The position numbers and the translations under genes were made by a program. The notes below the pieces were generated by a model. The model saw only the letters and a program-made list of their open reading frames with translations. It searched no databases and was not told the origin of the DNA. A stretch of DNA of 36,408 bases from Candidatus Cloacimonadota bacterium (GTDB lineage Bacteria > Cloacimonadota > Cloacimonadia > Cloacimonadales > TCS61): positions 1 through 36,408 of the forward strand of contig JAIPJH010000019.1 in the NCBI GenBank assembly GCA_021734245.1, in the 5' to 3' direction. This document shows positions 16,242-23,320 of this stretch, piece after piece; position 1 is the first letter of the stretch; each line of letters opens with the position of its first letter.

Positions 16242-18650
16242 ATGCCCGACCAGCTTAATCCGACAATTACTCTGGCAGAACTTTATGAAAGCCAGGATCA
16301 GCTGCTGGATGCACTGATGGTTTACCAGAAACTTTTACACCGCAAGCCTTCTACGGAACTGGAAGAGAAGATCCTGGATCTGAAAAAGAAGATATTTGCT
16401 GATGATGAGATGCAGTACAATCCTGTCATTGAACAGGTTTTCAGCCAGGAAGAACGTCTGAAGTTCAATATCCTGCCACACTCCTGCTACAAGAATTTCA
16501 AATCATCGCTCAAGCAGCCCAAACTGGATTCCATGGACGATCTTGAAGAGGTGGAATCCGATCCTGTTATCAGCGCCGAATACAACAAAGAACTGGATAA
16601 GGTCTTCAGGGAATTTGAACAGGAACATAAAGATGTACTTGTTTCCCAACCTGTTGATGAAGATCTGGATAAGGAGTCATCGGAAATATTTACGGAAGAT
16701 CTTGCCGAGCAGCCCCGGCAAACTGAGCAGCAGGAAGAATCGACTGCCATGCCACCAGCCGAAGAAACAGAATCTGAAAAGAAACCTGAAATCAGAGAGG
16801 AAGATGATTTCTTTAATATTCCTTTTGAAGATCTGGCTCAAACCTTCAGGAAAGATCAGCAGAAAGCAGAAACTTTATCGGAACATCCCCAGAAGACTGC
16901 AGATACCAAGCAAGAACAACTTGCAGAAGCAGACCGGTCAACCCAGGAAAAACCTGAAAAGAAAAATACGCCAGCAAAGGAACATACAGAAACAGCTGAA
17001 GAACCTTGGCAAGAAACTGAAGAAATAACCGAATCTTCCCAGCAGGAAAAGGAACAGAAAATCACCAGACCTGCAGAAGAAAAATCAGCAGTTACAACTT
17101 CTGAAAAAGAAATAGACCAGGATGAACTTCAGGCTCAGGCGACTGAAGATAAGATCAAGCAGATCACAAAAAATAAAGAGCCTGAACCTATCAAGCTTGA
17201 AGAAAAGATCGAAGATGAGATCTTCATCAGCACTGATCTGCAGGATGAAGTTTCCGAAAAACTCACTGTTGAAAAAGTAGATGATATCTTACAGACTGAA
17301 AAAACAGAAGAAAAACTGAAAGATAGAGAAACGGTCGCTGAAAAAACTTCACCCACAGAATCAGAAGAAAGAGAATTCCAGGCTGCTGCTTCACCTCAAG
17401 AGGACAGCAGCGATCTAAGTTTTGAACCCGCCGATAAGGTTGCAGAAGAGCTGACAACAGAAGAAGCTGAAACGAAAAAGGAAATGAAATTTCCCCAGCG
17501 GGAAAATATGGAAGGGCTTAGTTTTGAAGAAATGATGGCCAGGCTGGATGAAGAACAGGATACAGAAACAACAGAAAAGCCAGAGGAAATTTCTGAAGAA
17601 GTTGAGAAGCCTTCCCCACCTGAGACCAAAAAGGCAAAGCAAGATATAGAACCTGCAGCAGAAACAGAAGAAGCTCCGGATCAAAGTAAGAGTGTCGCCA
17701 CAAAATTGAAGAATAATCTACCCTTTGAATATACCGAAGATGATATCAGCTTAAAAGAACTGGAAGCAGAACTTAAGGCTGAATTTCAGAAAACCAGGAA
17801 GCTGAAACTGAAAGAAAAGGAAGAACCTTCTGTAATTAAAGATATTTCCCAAACAGATATCGAACCCATCTTATCCGAGGAAGATAAATCTGATGATAAA
17901 ACGGTTGAACAAAAGACTGAGATTACGCCGGAAGTTCTGGAAAAAATCCTCGCTTCCAACAAAAGTAATCAAATTGAAGACGAAATCAAACCTGTCACTT
18001 ATGAAAAAAGTGCTGATAAAGATGATCTTCTGGCCGGATTTGAGCAGGTTGAAAAAGAAAAAGAAGAACCTGTTATCAAGCAACAGAAACAAGCCGATTC
18101 TGACCAACTGGATGATCTGGAATTTTCACCAGATTCCACTGCGGAAGATACTTTAGAAGATATTAAAGAAGCTAAACCGTCAACATCTGAAGATATTAAA
18201 CAAGATAAAACATCAGCACCTGATCTGGAAGACCTCAGTTTTGATCTGAGCAGCCAGGAGGAAGAAGAGGATATCCAGAAAAAACCTGCTTCCCAGAAGC
18301 CGGATCTGGGAGATTTGGATAAACCGTTTGAAGAAATTGCGGTAGAAACAGCTGCAAAACCGGAAAAAATAGATAAGCCAGAAGCCAGCGATCTGGAAAA
18401 AGATTTTGCTGAAATTTCCTCTGAAAAAGACAGTAAAGAAGATCAACAGAAAGCTGAACCTGAGACCGAAAAACGCTTTTCCGAATATGTGCCTGGTGCC
18501 AATAAGTCTGATGATGAATTTTTCAGTAATTCCTTTGATGATATTATCAAGCAGTCCAATGAAATAATCCGTCACAAGGATCTCGGATTTAAGGCTGACG
18601 ATGTAATAAAAAAAGACAAAAAAGAAAAGAATGACAAAGAAAAACAATAA
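16242..18650 (+). CDS. Acidic low-complexity protein with N-terminal TPR-like helix pair
   Basis: An 802-aa protein of no recognisable family. The first 60 residues (TLAELYESQDQLLDALMVYQKLLHRKPS) look like a single TPR-type repeat. From about 90 to the end the protein is dominated by Glu, Lys, Asp, Gln, Ser and Thr and is probably disordered or coiled. Short motifs recur: D-L-S-F (about 385 and 660), G-L-S-F-E-E-M (about 425) and D-L-E-F (about 625). A more ordered end is K-S-D-D-E-F-F-S-N-S-F-D-D-I-I-K. There is no signal peptide or membrane segment, so it is presumably cytoplasmic. A ribosome site (TTGGAG) precedes the ATG; 23 bp separate it from the ComEA-like gene and it overlaps the next small gene by 20 bases. 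Scaffold or stalk function is a guess. Confidence 0.65.
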   Translation: MPDQLNPTITLAELYESQDQLLDALMVYQKLLHRKPSTELEEKILDLKKKIFADDEMQYNPVIEQVFSQEERLKFNILPHSCYKNFKSSLKQPKLDSMDDLEEVESDPVISAEYNKELDKVFREFEQEHKDVLVSQPVDEDLDKESSEIFTEDLAEQPRQTEQQEESTAMPPAEETESEKKPEIREEDDFFNIPFEDLAQTFRKDQQKAETLSEHPQKTADTKQEQLAEADRSTQEKPEKKNTPAKEHTETAEEPWQETEEITESSQQEKEQKITRPAEEKSAVTTSEKEIDQDELQAQATEDKIKQITKNKEPEPIKLEEKIEDEIFISTDLQDEVSEKLTVEKVDDILQTEKTEEKLKDRETVAEKTSPTESEEREFQAAASPQEDSSDLSFEPADKVAEELTTEEAETKKEMKFPQRENMEGLSFEEMMARLDEEQDTETTEKPEEISEEVEKPSPPETKKAKQDIEPAAETEEAPDQSKSVATKLKNNLPFEYTEDDISLKELEAELKAEFQKTRKLKLKEKEEPSVIKDISQTDIEPILSEEDKSDDKTVEQKTEITPEVLEKILASNKSNQIEDEIKPVTYEKSADKDDLLAGFEQVEKEKEEPVIKQQKQADSDQLDDLEFSPDSTAEDTLEDIKEAKPSTSEDIKQDKTSAPDLEDLSFDLSSQEEEEDIQKKPASQKPDLGDLDKPFEEIAVETAAKPEKIDKPEASDLEKDFAEISSEKDSKEDQQKAEPETEKRFSEYVPGANKSDDEFFSNSFDDIIKQSNEIIRHKDLGFKADDVIKKDKKEKNDKEKQ

Positions 18651-18789
18651 AAAGAACGAGATCAACAAATTATGTGATCGCTGTGAGAGAAGCTGTAAAC
18701 AGACAGCTGCCACGATCCTTCTCTCCTGTCCCAATTTTGTAAAGAAACCCAAGCAGATGGAATTTAAATTTTCCTACTCCAAAGAATAA
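18631..18789 (+). CDS. Small four-cysteine protein upstream of rsmD
   Basis: A 52-aa frame that fills the gap between its neighbours exactly: ATG inside the end of the 802-aa gene (20-base overlap), TAA sharing its last base with the rsmD ATG. The sequence is Lys/Asn-rich to residue 14. Cys15, Cys18, Cys22 and Cys33 then appear in CDRCERSC and SCPNF, spaced C-x2-C-x3-C-x10-C, and a short beta-like end follows. Four closely spaced cysteines suggest a metal site such as zinc or an Fe-S cluster. The overlap geometry on both sides supports a real translated gene. Function is unknown; association with rRNA or ribosome maturation through rsmD is only contextual. Confidence 0.6.
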   Translation: MTKKNNKKNEINKLCDRCERSCKQTAATILLSCPNFVKKPKQMEFKFSYSKE

Positions 18790-19319
18790 TGAGAATAATA
18801 ACAGGTAAATATAAAAAAAGCAATCTCTTTGCAGTGCCCGGTTTCACGGCCAGGCCGACCACCGATTTTACGCGGGAAGTCATCTTCACGGTGCTAAATT
18901 CCTGCCAGAATCTGCAGGTTCTGGATATTTACGCCGGCAGCGGCTCGTTAGGATTGGAAGCTCTCAGTCGTGGAGCCAGATTCGTGGATTTTGTGGATTT
19001 TTCAGAAAAATCCATTCGAACCATGATCAAGAATGTGCACAAACTTGGTTGCAAGCTGGATTGCAAGATCCATCGCAAAAAAGTCAGTGCCTTTTTGAAA
19101 AGCTGTGACAAGAAATTTGACATTATCCTGATGGATCCGCCTTATGACCGCATGCTGGTAAATAAAACAATCAAACAGATTTTTGACAATGAGCTTCTGG
19201 CAGAAAACGGCAGGCTGGTGATCGAACATTCCAGCCGGGAAAAGATAGATCCGATCTGGCAGGACAAGATCGATTATCAGCGAGATAGCAAGAAAACTCA
19301 GATCACAATTATAAAATAA
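18789..19319 (+). CDS. rsmD: 16S rRNA (guanine966-N2)-methyltransferase RsmD
   Basis: A 176-aa class I SAM-dependent methyltransferase, normal length for RsmD, which methylates G966 of 16S rRNA in the assembled small subunit. It opens with MRIITGKYK, then the RsmD signature R-P-T-T-D-x-x-R-E-x-x-F (about 22-34). The SAM loop is LDIYAGSGSLGLEALSRGA (about 45-63), the acidic end of the next strand is FVDF, and the catalytic N/D-P-P-Y-type motif is ILMDPPYD (about 114-121). The C-terminus, RLVIEHSS, fits the family. Translation is coupled to the four-Cys protein. Confidence 0.92.
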   Translation: MRIITGKYKKSNLFAVPGFTARPTTDFTREVIFTVLNSCQNLQVLDIYAGSGSLGLEALSRGARFVDFVDFSEKSIRTMIKNVHKLGCKLDCKIHRKKVSAFLKSCDKKFDIILMDPPYDRMLVNKTIKQIFDNELLAENGRLVIEHSSREKIDPIWQDKIDYQRDSKKTQITIIK

Positions 19320-19332
19320 ATTCCCTCATTTG

Positions 19333-19358
19333 TTGACAAAGAGCACACAATGTACATT
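19333..19358 (+). promoter_or_regulatory. Possible promoter/operator of the toxin-antitoxin-cysS operon
   Basis: A consensus -35 box TTGACA (19333-19338) is followed by a perfect 10-bp palindrome AATGTACATT (19349-19358), which ends eight bases before the toxin ATG. No good -10 at standard spacing is evident, and the toxin ATG lacks a Shine-Dalgarno. A palindrome here is where an autoregulating ribbon-helix-helix antitoxin would bind. This is suggestive only. Confidence 0.35.
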
Positions 19359-19366
19359 TTTGGCAC

Positions 19367-19645
19367 ATGAAGTATTATAATTGGGACAATGAAAAGAATC
19401 GGATTTTAAAAGAAGATAGAAATATTTCTTTTGAAGAAATAATTTTTCAAATTTTGAATGATGGTTTGATAGAAATTATTGAACATACTAATAATGAGAA
19501 GTATGCTGGTCAGAAAATTTATATTGTTAAGCACAAAGATTATGTTTATTTAGTACCTTTTGTAGAAAGAGATAATGAGTTGTTTTTGAAAACAATATTT
19601 CCCAGTAGGAAATATACAAAGAAGTATTTAGGAGATAGCAAATGA
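19367..19645 (+). CDS. BrnT-like toxin of a type II toxin-antitoxin pair
   Basis: A 92-aa protein. The opening Y-Y-N-W-D-N-E-K-N and the following helix ISFEEIIFQI match the BrnT pattern (W-D-x-x-K-N, then S-F-E-E). Strands with KIYIVKHKDYVYLVPFV and the basic end S-R-K-Y-T-K-K-Y follow. BrnT-type toxins are RelE-like ribonucleases that block translation. The toxin-first order and the immediately following ribbon-helix-helix-like protein, overlapping by four bases (ATGA), fit BrnT-BrnA. A DUF4258-type or Cloacimonadota-specific toxin is an alternative. The residues needed for catalysis cannot be confirmed by eye. The gene sits between rsmD and cysS. Confidence 0.6.
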   Translation: MKYYNWDNEKNRILKEDRNISFEEIIFQILNDGLIEIIEHTNNEKYAGQKIYIVKHKDYVYLVPFVERDNELFLKTIFPSRKYTKKYLGDSK

Positions 19646-19914
19646 CTAAATTAAATAAAGAAGAAATGGAAATTCTCCAATCAATTGAAAATGGTGACTG
19701 GAATAGAGTAAAAAATTTAGATAATGAGAAGAAGAAAGCCAAGAAATATGCTGAAGCTACATTTAAAAAGGATAAAAGGATTAATATCAGGATCTCGGAA
19801 AAAGATCTCGCATCTATACAAATGAAAGCTTTAGAAGAAGGTCTTCCCTATCAAACTCTAATTGCAAGTATTTTACATAAATACATTACAGGTAGGTTAG
19901 TAGGTAGAAAATGA
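19642..19914 (+). CDS. Ribbon-helix-helix antitoxin (BrnA/CopG-like)
   Basis: A 90-aa protein with an acidic, Lys-rich N-terminus. The C-terminal DNA-binding core at about 47-85 reads K-R-I-N-I-R-I-S-E-K-D-L then A-L-E-E-G-L-P-Y-Q-T-L-I-A-S-I-L-H-K-Y. That is the beta strand plus two helices of ribbon-helix-helix antitoxins, with the typical G-x-P-Y-Q-T-L turn. It should neutralise the 92-aa toxin and repress the operon. Its TGA stop overlaps the ATG of cysS, so in this genome cysteinyl-tRNA synthetase is translationally linked to an antitoxin. Confidence 0.7.
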   Translation: MTKLNKEEMEILQSIENGDWNRVKNLDNEKKKAKKYAEATFKKDKRINIRISEKDLASIQMKALEEGLPYQTLIASILHKYITGRLVGRK

Positions 19915-21284
19915 AAATTTATAATACATTAACACGTAAGAAAGAAGAATTTGTGCCGGTTACTCCTGGCAAAGTTAAGATATATCTCTGTGGTCCGACA
20001 GTTTATAATTACTTCCATATTGGCAACGGACGTACGTTTCTGTTTTTTGATGTTGTGCGAAAATATTTTTCTTACAAAGGTTATGATGTAACCTATGTAC
20101 AAAATATCACAGACATTGATGATAAATTGATCGAGCAATCCCAAAAGGAAAACGTGCCGGTTGCCAGGATCGCTGAAAAATATATTAAAGCTTTTCTGGC
20201 TGATACTTCAGCTATCGGAATTTCTCCGGCCGATCACAATCCCAGAGCTACTGAATATATTGGCCAGATGATCGGAATGATCAAGGAATTGGAAGAAAAG
20301 GGATTTGCCTACGAAGCAGGTGGCGATGTTTATTATTCTATCGAAGCAGATAAAACTTATGGCGAGCTTTCCGGCAAGAAGATCGCAGATCTGCAGGCTG
20401 GAGCGCGCGTGGAAGCCAATACCCAGAAAAAACATCCGGGAGATTTTACCTTGTGGAAAAAAGCCAAACCGGGCGAACCTAAATGGAAGAGTCCCTGGGG
20501 CGAAGGACGTCCTGGCTGGCACACCGAATGTGTGGTGATGTCCCGCAAACTTCTGGGAGAAACTTTCGATATTCACGGCGGCGCTATCGATCTGATCTTC
20601 CCGCATCACGAAAATGAGATTGCTCAAGCCCGTGGTTCTGGCGGCTGCATTCACGCCAAATACTGGATGCATGGCGGATTTTTGAATATTACCGGGGAAA
20701 AGATGTCCAAAAGCCTGGATAACTTTTTCCTGACCCGCGACGTGCTGAAAAAATATGATGCGGAAGCGATCCGTTTCTTCTTTCTTTCCAAACATTATCG
20801 CAGTTCCATAGATTACAATGAAGTTATCCTCAAGGAATCCGAGCAGGCTGTGAAGAATTTTTATAATGCCTTGAAAAGAATTGATTATTTATCATTCAAA
20901 GATGAAACACCCGAATATAATGAAGATCAGCAAAAGATGAAAGAAACTTTCATTAATGCGATGGATGATGATTTTAATACAGCAATTGCCATTTCTGTTC
21001 TGTTCGAAGCTGCCAGGAAAACCAGAAATTCAGATGATAAGAATTATGCTCATCTGCTGGTGGAGCTGGGCAGTGTTCTGGGCTTTTTCTCAGATTTAGA
21101 AAGTAAGCTAAAAGATAATGTTGATTCCATCTCAAACGATCTGATCCAGCTCTTGATCGATTATCGCAACAGGTTTAAAAAGGATAAGAACTGGGCTATG
21201 GCAGATGCAATTCGAGATGATCTGAAGAAGTTGGGAATTCAGCTTAAAGATACAGCAAATGGCACTGAATGGGAGATTAAGTAG
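19911..21284 (+). CDS. cysS: Cysteine--tRNA ligase
   Basis: A 457-aa class I aminoacyl-tRNA synthetase of normal length that charges tRNA-Cys. Zinc ligand C27 lies in LCGPTVYN. The HIGH motif is H-I-G-N (36-39). Further landmarks are WHTECVVMS, GGAIDLIFPHHENEIAQ and KMSKS (264-268). The C-terminal helical domain has KDKNWAMADAIRDDL and ends EWEIK. The start overlaps the antitoxin stop by four bases, with only a weak GTAGG ahead. It is intact. Decayed copies of its last codons lie 1.7 and 2.0 kb downstream, beyond the AbiE-like pair. Confidence 0.96.
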   Translation: MKIYNTLTRKKEEFVPVTPGKVKIYLCGPTVYNYFHIGNGRTFLFFDVVRKYFSYKGYDVTYVQNITDIDDKLIEQSQKENVPVARIAEKYIKAFLADTSAIGISPADHNPRATEYIGQMIGMIKELEEKGFAYEAGGDVYYSIEADKTYGELSGKKIADLQAGARVEANTQKKHPGDFTLWKKAKPGEPKWKSPWGEGRPGWHTECVVMSRKLLGETFDIHGGAIDLIFPHHENEIAQARGSGGCIHAKYWMHGGFLNITGEKMSKSLDNFFLTRDVLKKYDAEAIRFFFLSKHYRSSIDYNEVILKESEQAVKNFYNALKRIDYLSFKDETPEYNEDQQKMKETFINAMDDDFNTAIAISVLFEAARKTRNSDDKNYAHLLVELGSVLGFFSDLESKLKDNVDSISNDLIQLLIDYRNRFKKDKNWAMADAIRDDLKKLGIQLKDTANGTEWEIK

Positions 21285-21302
21285 GATCATACTTCATTTT
21301 TG

Positions 21303-21322
21303 AGATGATCATAAAATCATCT
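21303..21322. terminator. Hairpin between convergent cysS and AbiEii-like gene
   Basis: AGATGAT (21303-21309) pairs with ATCATCT (21316-21322) around a six-base loop. No strong T-run follows on either side, so it is a weak terminator candidate. It lies right at the proposed cysS insertion boundary. Confidence 0.35.
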
Positions 21323-21347
21323 TATCTACACTCAAAATTAAAAGTAT

Positions 21348-22250
21348 TTACTCCAACCATTTTAATTGATAACAATCCCATGACTTAATTTTTTCTTCAG
21401 ATAATGCCGGTTCAATAAATAACTGAATAAAATCGAGACAATCTCTAAACTCAATATCTAATTCAATATTGTTTTTCAGTTGAAATGCTTTCCATTGTTT
21501 ATTTTTTTCGAGATTTTGCTTAAAATCATTTGAAAAGATAATGGACTTTTCTTTAAGTTCAGTATTACGATTTGAAAAGGTTGTGTTAATTGCTTCTGAT
21601 AAGATTTTAGAGTTAAAGGAGAAATTATGCGCCATATGGTAGATATCATAAAAATCTTTCATTCTACTGTTGGCATAACCAAGCTTTACCATTGCTTCGA
21701 ATTTCTCTGCAATTGCAGTTTCTGGAGTATAAGCAACAAGAGTAGGAACTGGCATGTCTGCAAGTAAAACTGGAAACTCTAACATTATCGGTTCTGGTAC
21801 AATTTGGTCTCCGAAACCGATATCAAAGTGAAACCTTGATCTGGCCTGTTCAAGAGTAGCTTCGCAATGTATTCGCACACCTTTATATTCTGCCTTTTCA
21901 GTTATATCTTCTGCTGTAATTTTTCTAATATCAAATTGAACTCCATCATCAACTTCTATACTTAGTATCTCTTTCATAGTTTTGGTGAGGTTTTCTTTTG
22001 TATTGTCGGTATTCATTCCCAGGAAATCAATATCTTTTGTAAGACGTGTAGGTGGTAAGTCATAAATAAGGAAAAGCAATGCTCCCTTTAAAATAAAATT
22101 CAATTTATAAGAAGAAATTGATAGCCTGTATAACATTCTCTCTTGAAAATATTGTAACAATACTGCATTGAAGTTTCTGCTATTTTCTTTAGCAATTCTC
22201 AACAGTCTTGCTCTTGCAGATGCAGCTATGTTTTTAGTTTGTTTTGTCAT
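21348..22250 (-). CDS. AbiEii-like nucleotidyltransferase toxin
   Basis: A 300-aa protein of the AbiEii/AbiGii family, DNA polymerase beta-type nucleotidyltransferases that act as the toxic half of a bicistronic type IV-like toxin-antitoxin or abortive-infection module. The nucleotide-binding start is FILKGALLF (about 52-60). The metal-binding pair is D73 and D75 in RLTKDIDFLG, and a third acidic strand is FHFDIGFGD. Family signatures AYTPETAIAEKFEAMV and RMKDFYDIYHM follow. One base separates it from the upstream gene's stop, so the two are co-transcribed and probably coupled. Related enzymes modify tRNA; the substrate here is unknown. Confidence 0.85.
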   Translation of the reverse strand: MTKQTKNIAASARARLLRIAKENSRNFNAVLLQYFQERMLYRLSISSYKLNFILKGALLFLIYDLPPTRLTKDIDFLGMNTDNTKENLTKTMKEILSIEVDDGVQFDIRKITAEDITEKAEYKGVRIHCEATLEQARSRFHFDIGFGDQIVPEPIMLEFPVLLADMPVPTLVAYTPETAIAEKFEAMVKLGYANSRMKDFYDIYHMAHNFSFNSKILSEAINTTFSNRNTELKEKSIIFSNDFKQNLEKNKQWKAFQLKNNIELDIEFRDCLDFIQLFIEPALSEEKIKSWDCYQLKWLE

Positions 22251-22251
22251 T

Positions 22252-22842
22252 CTATACCATTGCTTTTATATATGGATGGAGAATTGTTTTAACTTTGCAT
22301 CTAATGGCATAATCCCAGAGTTTATTTATGTTAGCGCTTTCTTTTCCCAGGTAATTTTTCAGTCCTTCCAGGGCAATATCTTCGCCCAGTTTATTGCGAT
22401 AACGAAACAGATCACAGATCGTTTTTTCGGCATTGTAGATCTTAAAGTTACCAGATACCACTTGAACTTCATCAATGCCAAGATTGTATAGTGATTCGGA
22501 AAAATAATACACTTTGATGGGTGGATATTCAAGTTTAAATTTATCAGTATTCATGGGAACAGCAACAGATATTACACTTGGATTGATTGTTGATAGCTCA
22601 TAATATGCAATTGCAGATGTAAGGCAAATTACAGCGCTGTCTTTGGCTTGGGAAATACCGATAAAACTGCTGTTTTCATCCCAGGGATAATCAACCAGCT
22701 TATAAAGACCAGGTTTAACTTTTTCGACAATTCTGTTTTCTACAGCCTGGGCAATCTTCCTGGTATGAATACCCTGGTTTTTTAGCTCTTTCATCCTGGC
22801 ATAACCATGATTAGCTTCAAAGATCTGTTTCAGTTTTTCCAC
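22252..22842 (-). CDS. AbiEi-like antitoxin
   Basis: A protein of about 196 aa with an N-terminal winged-helix segment (KLKQIFEANHGYARMKEL and G-I-H-T-R-K-I). The following strand IVEKVKPGLYKLVDY is typical of AbiEi antitoxins, which repress the operon and neutralise AbiEii. I prefer the GTG at 22842, preceded by AGAGG five bases upstream, since the usual N-terminus then starts at once; a TTG at 22866 would add eight residues. The C-terminal part has the D-L-F-R-Y-R pattern of the antitoxin C-domain. Gene order, antitoxin then toxin on the minus strand, matches known AbiE pairs. Confidence 0.8.
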   Translation of the reverse strand: MEKLKQIFEANHGYARMKELKNQGIHTRKIAQAVENRIVEKVKPGLYKLVDYPWDENSSFIGISQAKDSAVICLTSAIAYYELSTINPSVISVAVPMNTDKFKLEYPPIKVYYFSESLYNLGIDEVQVVSGNFKIYNAEKTICDLFRYRNKLGEDIALEGLKNYLGKESANINKLWDYAIRCKVKTILHPYIKAMV

Positions 22843-22961
22843 TTTCACCTCTTGGCTCGTTATCAAGGTAATTAAAGCCTATCTACCTTGCAAAAGTACC
22901 AATTCAATAATTATGATGTTTTTGTAAAGCGATTTTATTTATAATAAGGAATTGTGACTCA

Positions 22962-23030
22962 CATGATATTTCTAAAAACTGAAAATTCAACTAAAAAAAC
23001 TCAAGTGGAGCTGAATGGGAGATGGAGTAG
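22962..23030 (+). pseudogene. Decayed copy A of the cysS 3' end
   Basis: This stretch matches the last codons of cysS. In frame at 22976-23002 it encodes K-L-K-I-Q-L-K-K-T against K-L-G-I-Q-L-K-D-T of cysS. After a two-base deletion it encodes G-A-E-W-E-M-E-stop (23007-23030) against G-T-E-W-E-I-K-stop. It is on the same strand as cysS and lies just outside the AbiE-like pair, about 1.75 kb downstream of the intact gene end. Confidence 0.65.
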
Positions 23031-23080
23031 AATTTAACTACTGATGAACGCGGAATTGTGTTAAACGAATTGGTTTAAGC

Positions 23081-23143
23081 AGATATTTTTCTATGTTTCG
23101 TAAAAAATACCCAGGTAATTTATGGGTTTTGGAAAAAATATCT
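23081..23143. repeat. Interrupted inverted repeat between the two cysS relics
   Basis: AGATATTTTTC (23081-23091) pairs with GAAAAAATATCT (23132-23143) with one bulged base. A smaller ACCCA/TGGGT pair lies inside. The rest of 22867-23320 shows no gene. The repeat could be the end structure of a lost element or a folded RNA. Confidence 0.35.
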
Positions 23144-23210
23144 ATCCTGATAATACTCAGCTGTAATATCGATTTTGATTAATCTGGGTGTATGATTCTT
23201 TTATGCGCTT

Positions 23211-23276
23211 CAAAAAGATAAGAACTGGGCCATGGCAGAATCTATTCGAGATGATTTCAAGAACCTAAAAATTCAG
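23211..23276 (+). pseudogene. Decayed copy B of the cysS 3' region
   Basis: Here 51 of 63 bases (23214-23276, my hand count) match cysS 21180-21242. The encoded segment is KDKNWAMAESIRDDFKNLKI against KDKNWAMADAIRDDLKKLGI, in one uninterrupted frame. Upstream of 23211 the similarity stops. Copies A and B both carry K where cysS has G in L-G-I-Q, so they may derive from one diverged version of the gene tail. Confidence 0.7.
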
Positions 23277-23320
23277 AGTACCTTTCCGAAACTTTCTTGC
23301 GCAGAATTTCAGCAGTAAAC

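Noticed and set aside
18213-18752. 179-codon Phe-rich frame antisense to the acidic gene
   Set aside because: Arises from the Glu/Lys-rich sense strand (GAA/AAA read as TTC/TTT); not a real membrane protein.
20208-20795. 195-codon frame antisense to cysS
   Set aside because: It is a shadow of the strongly conserved cysS frame; no ribosome site or family pattern.
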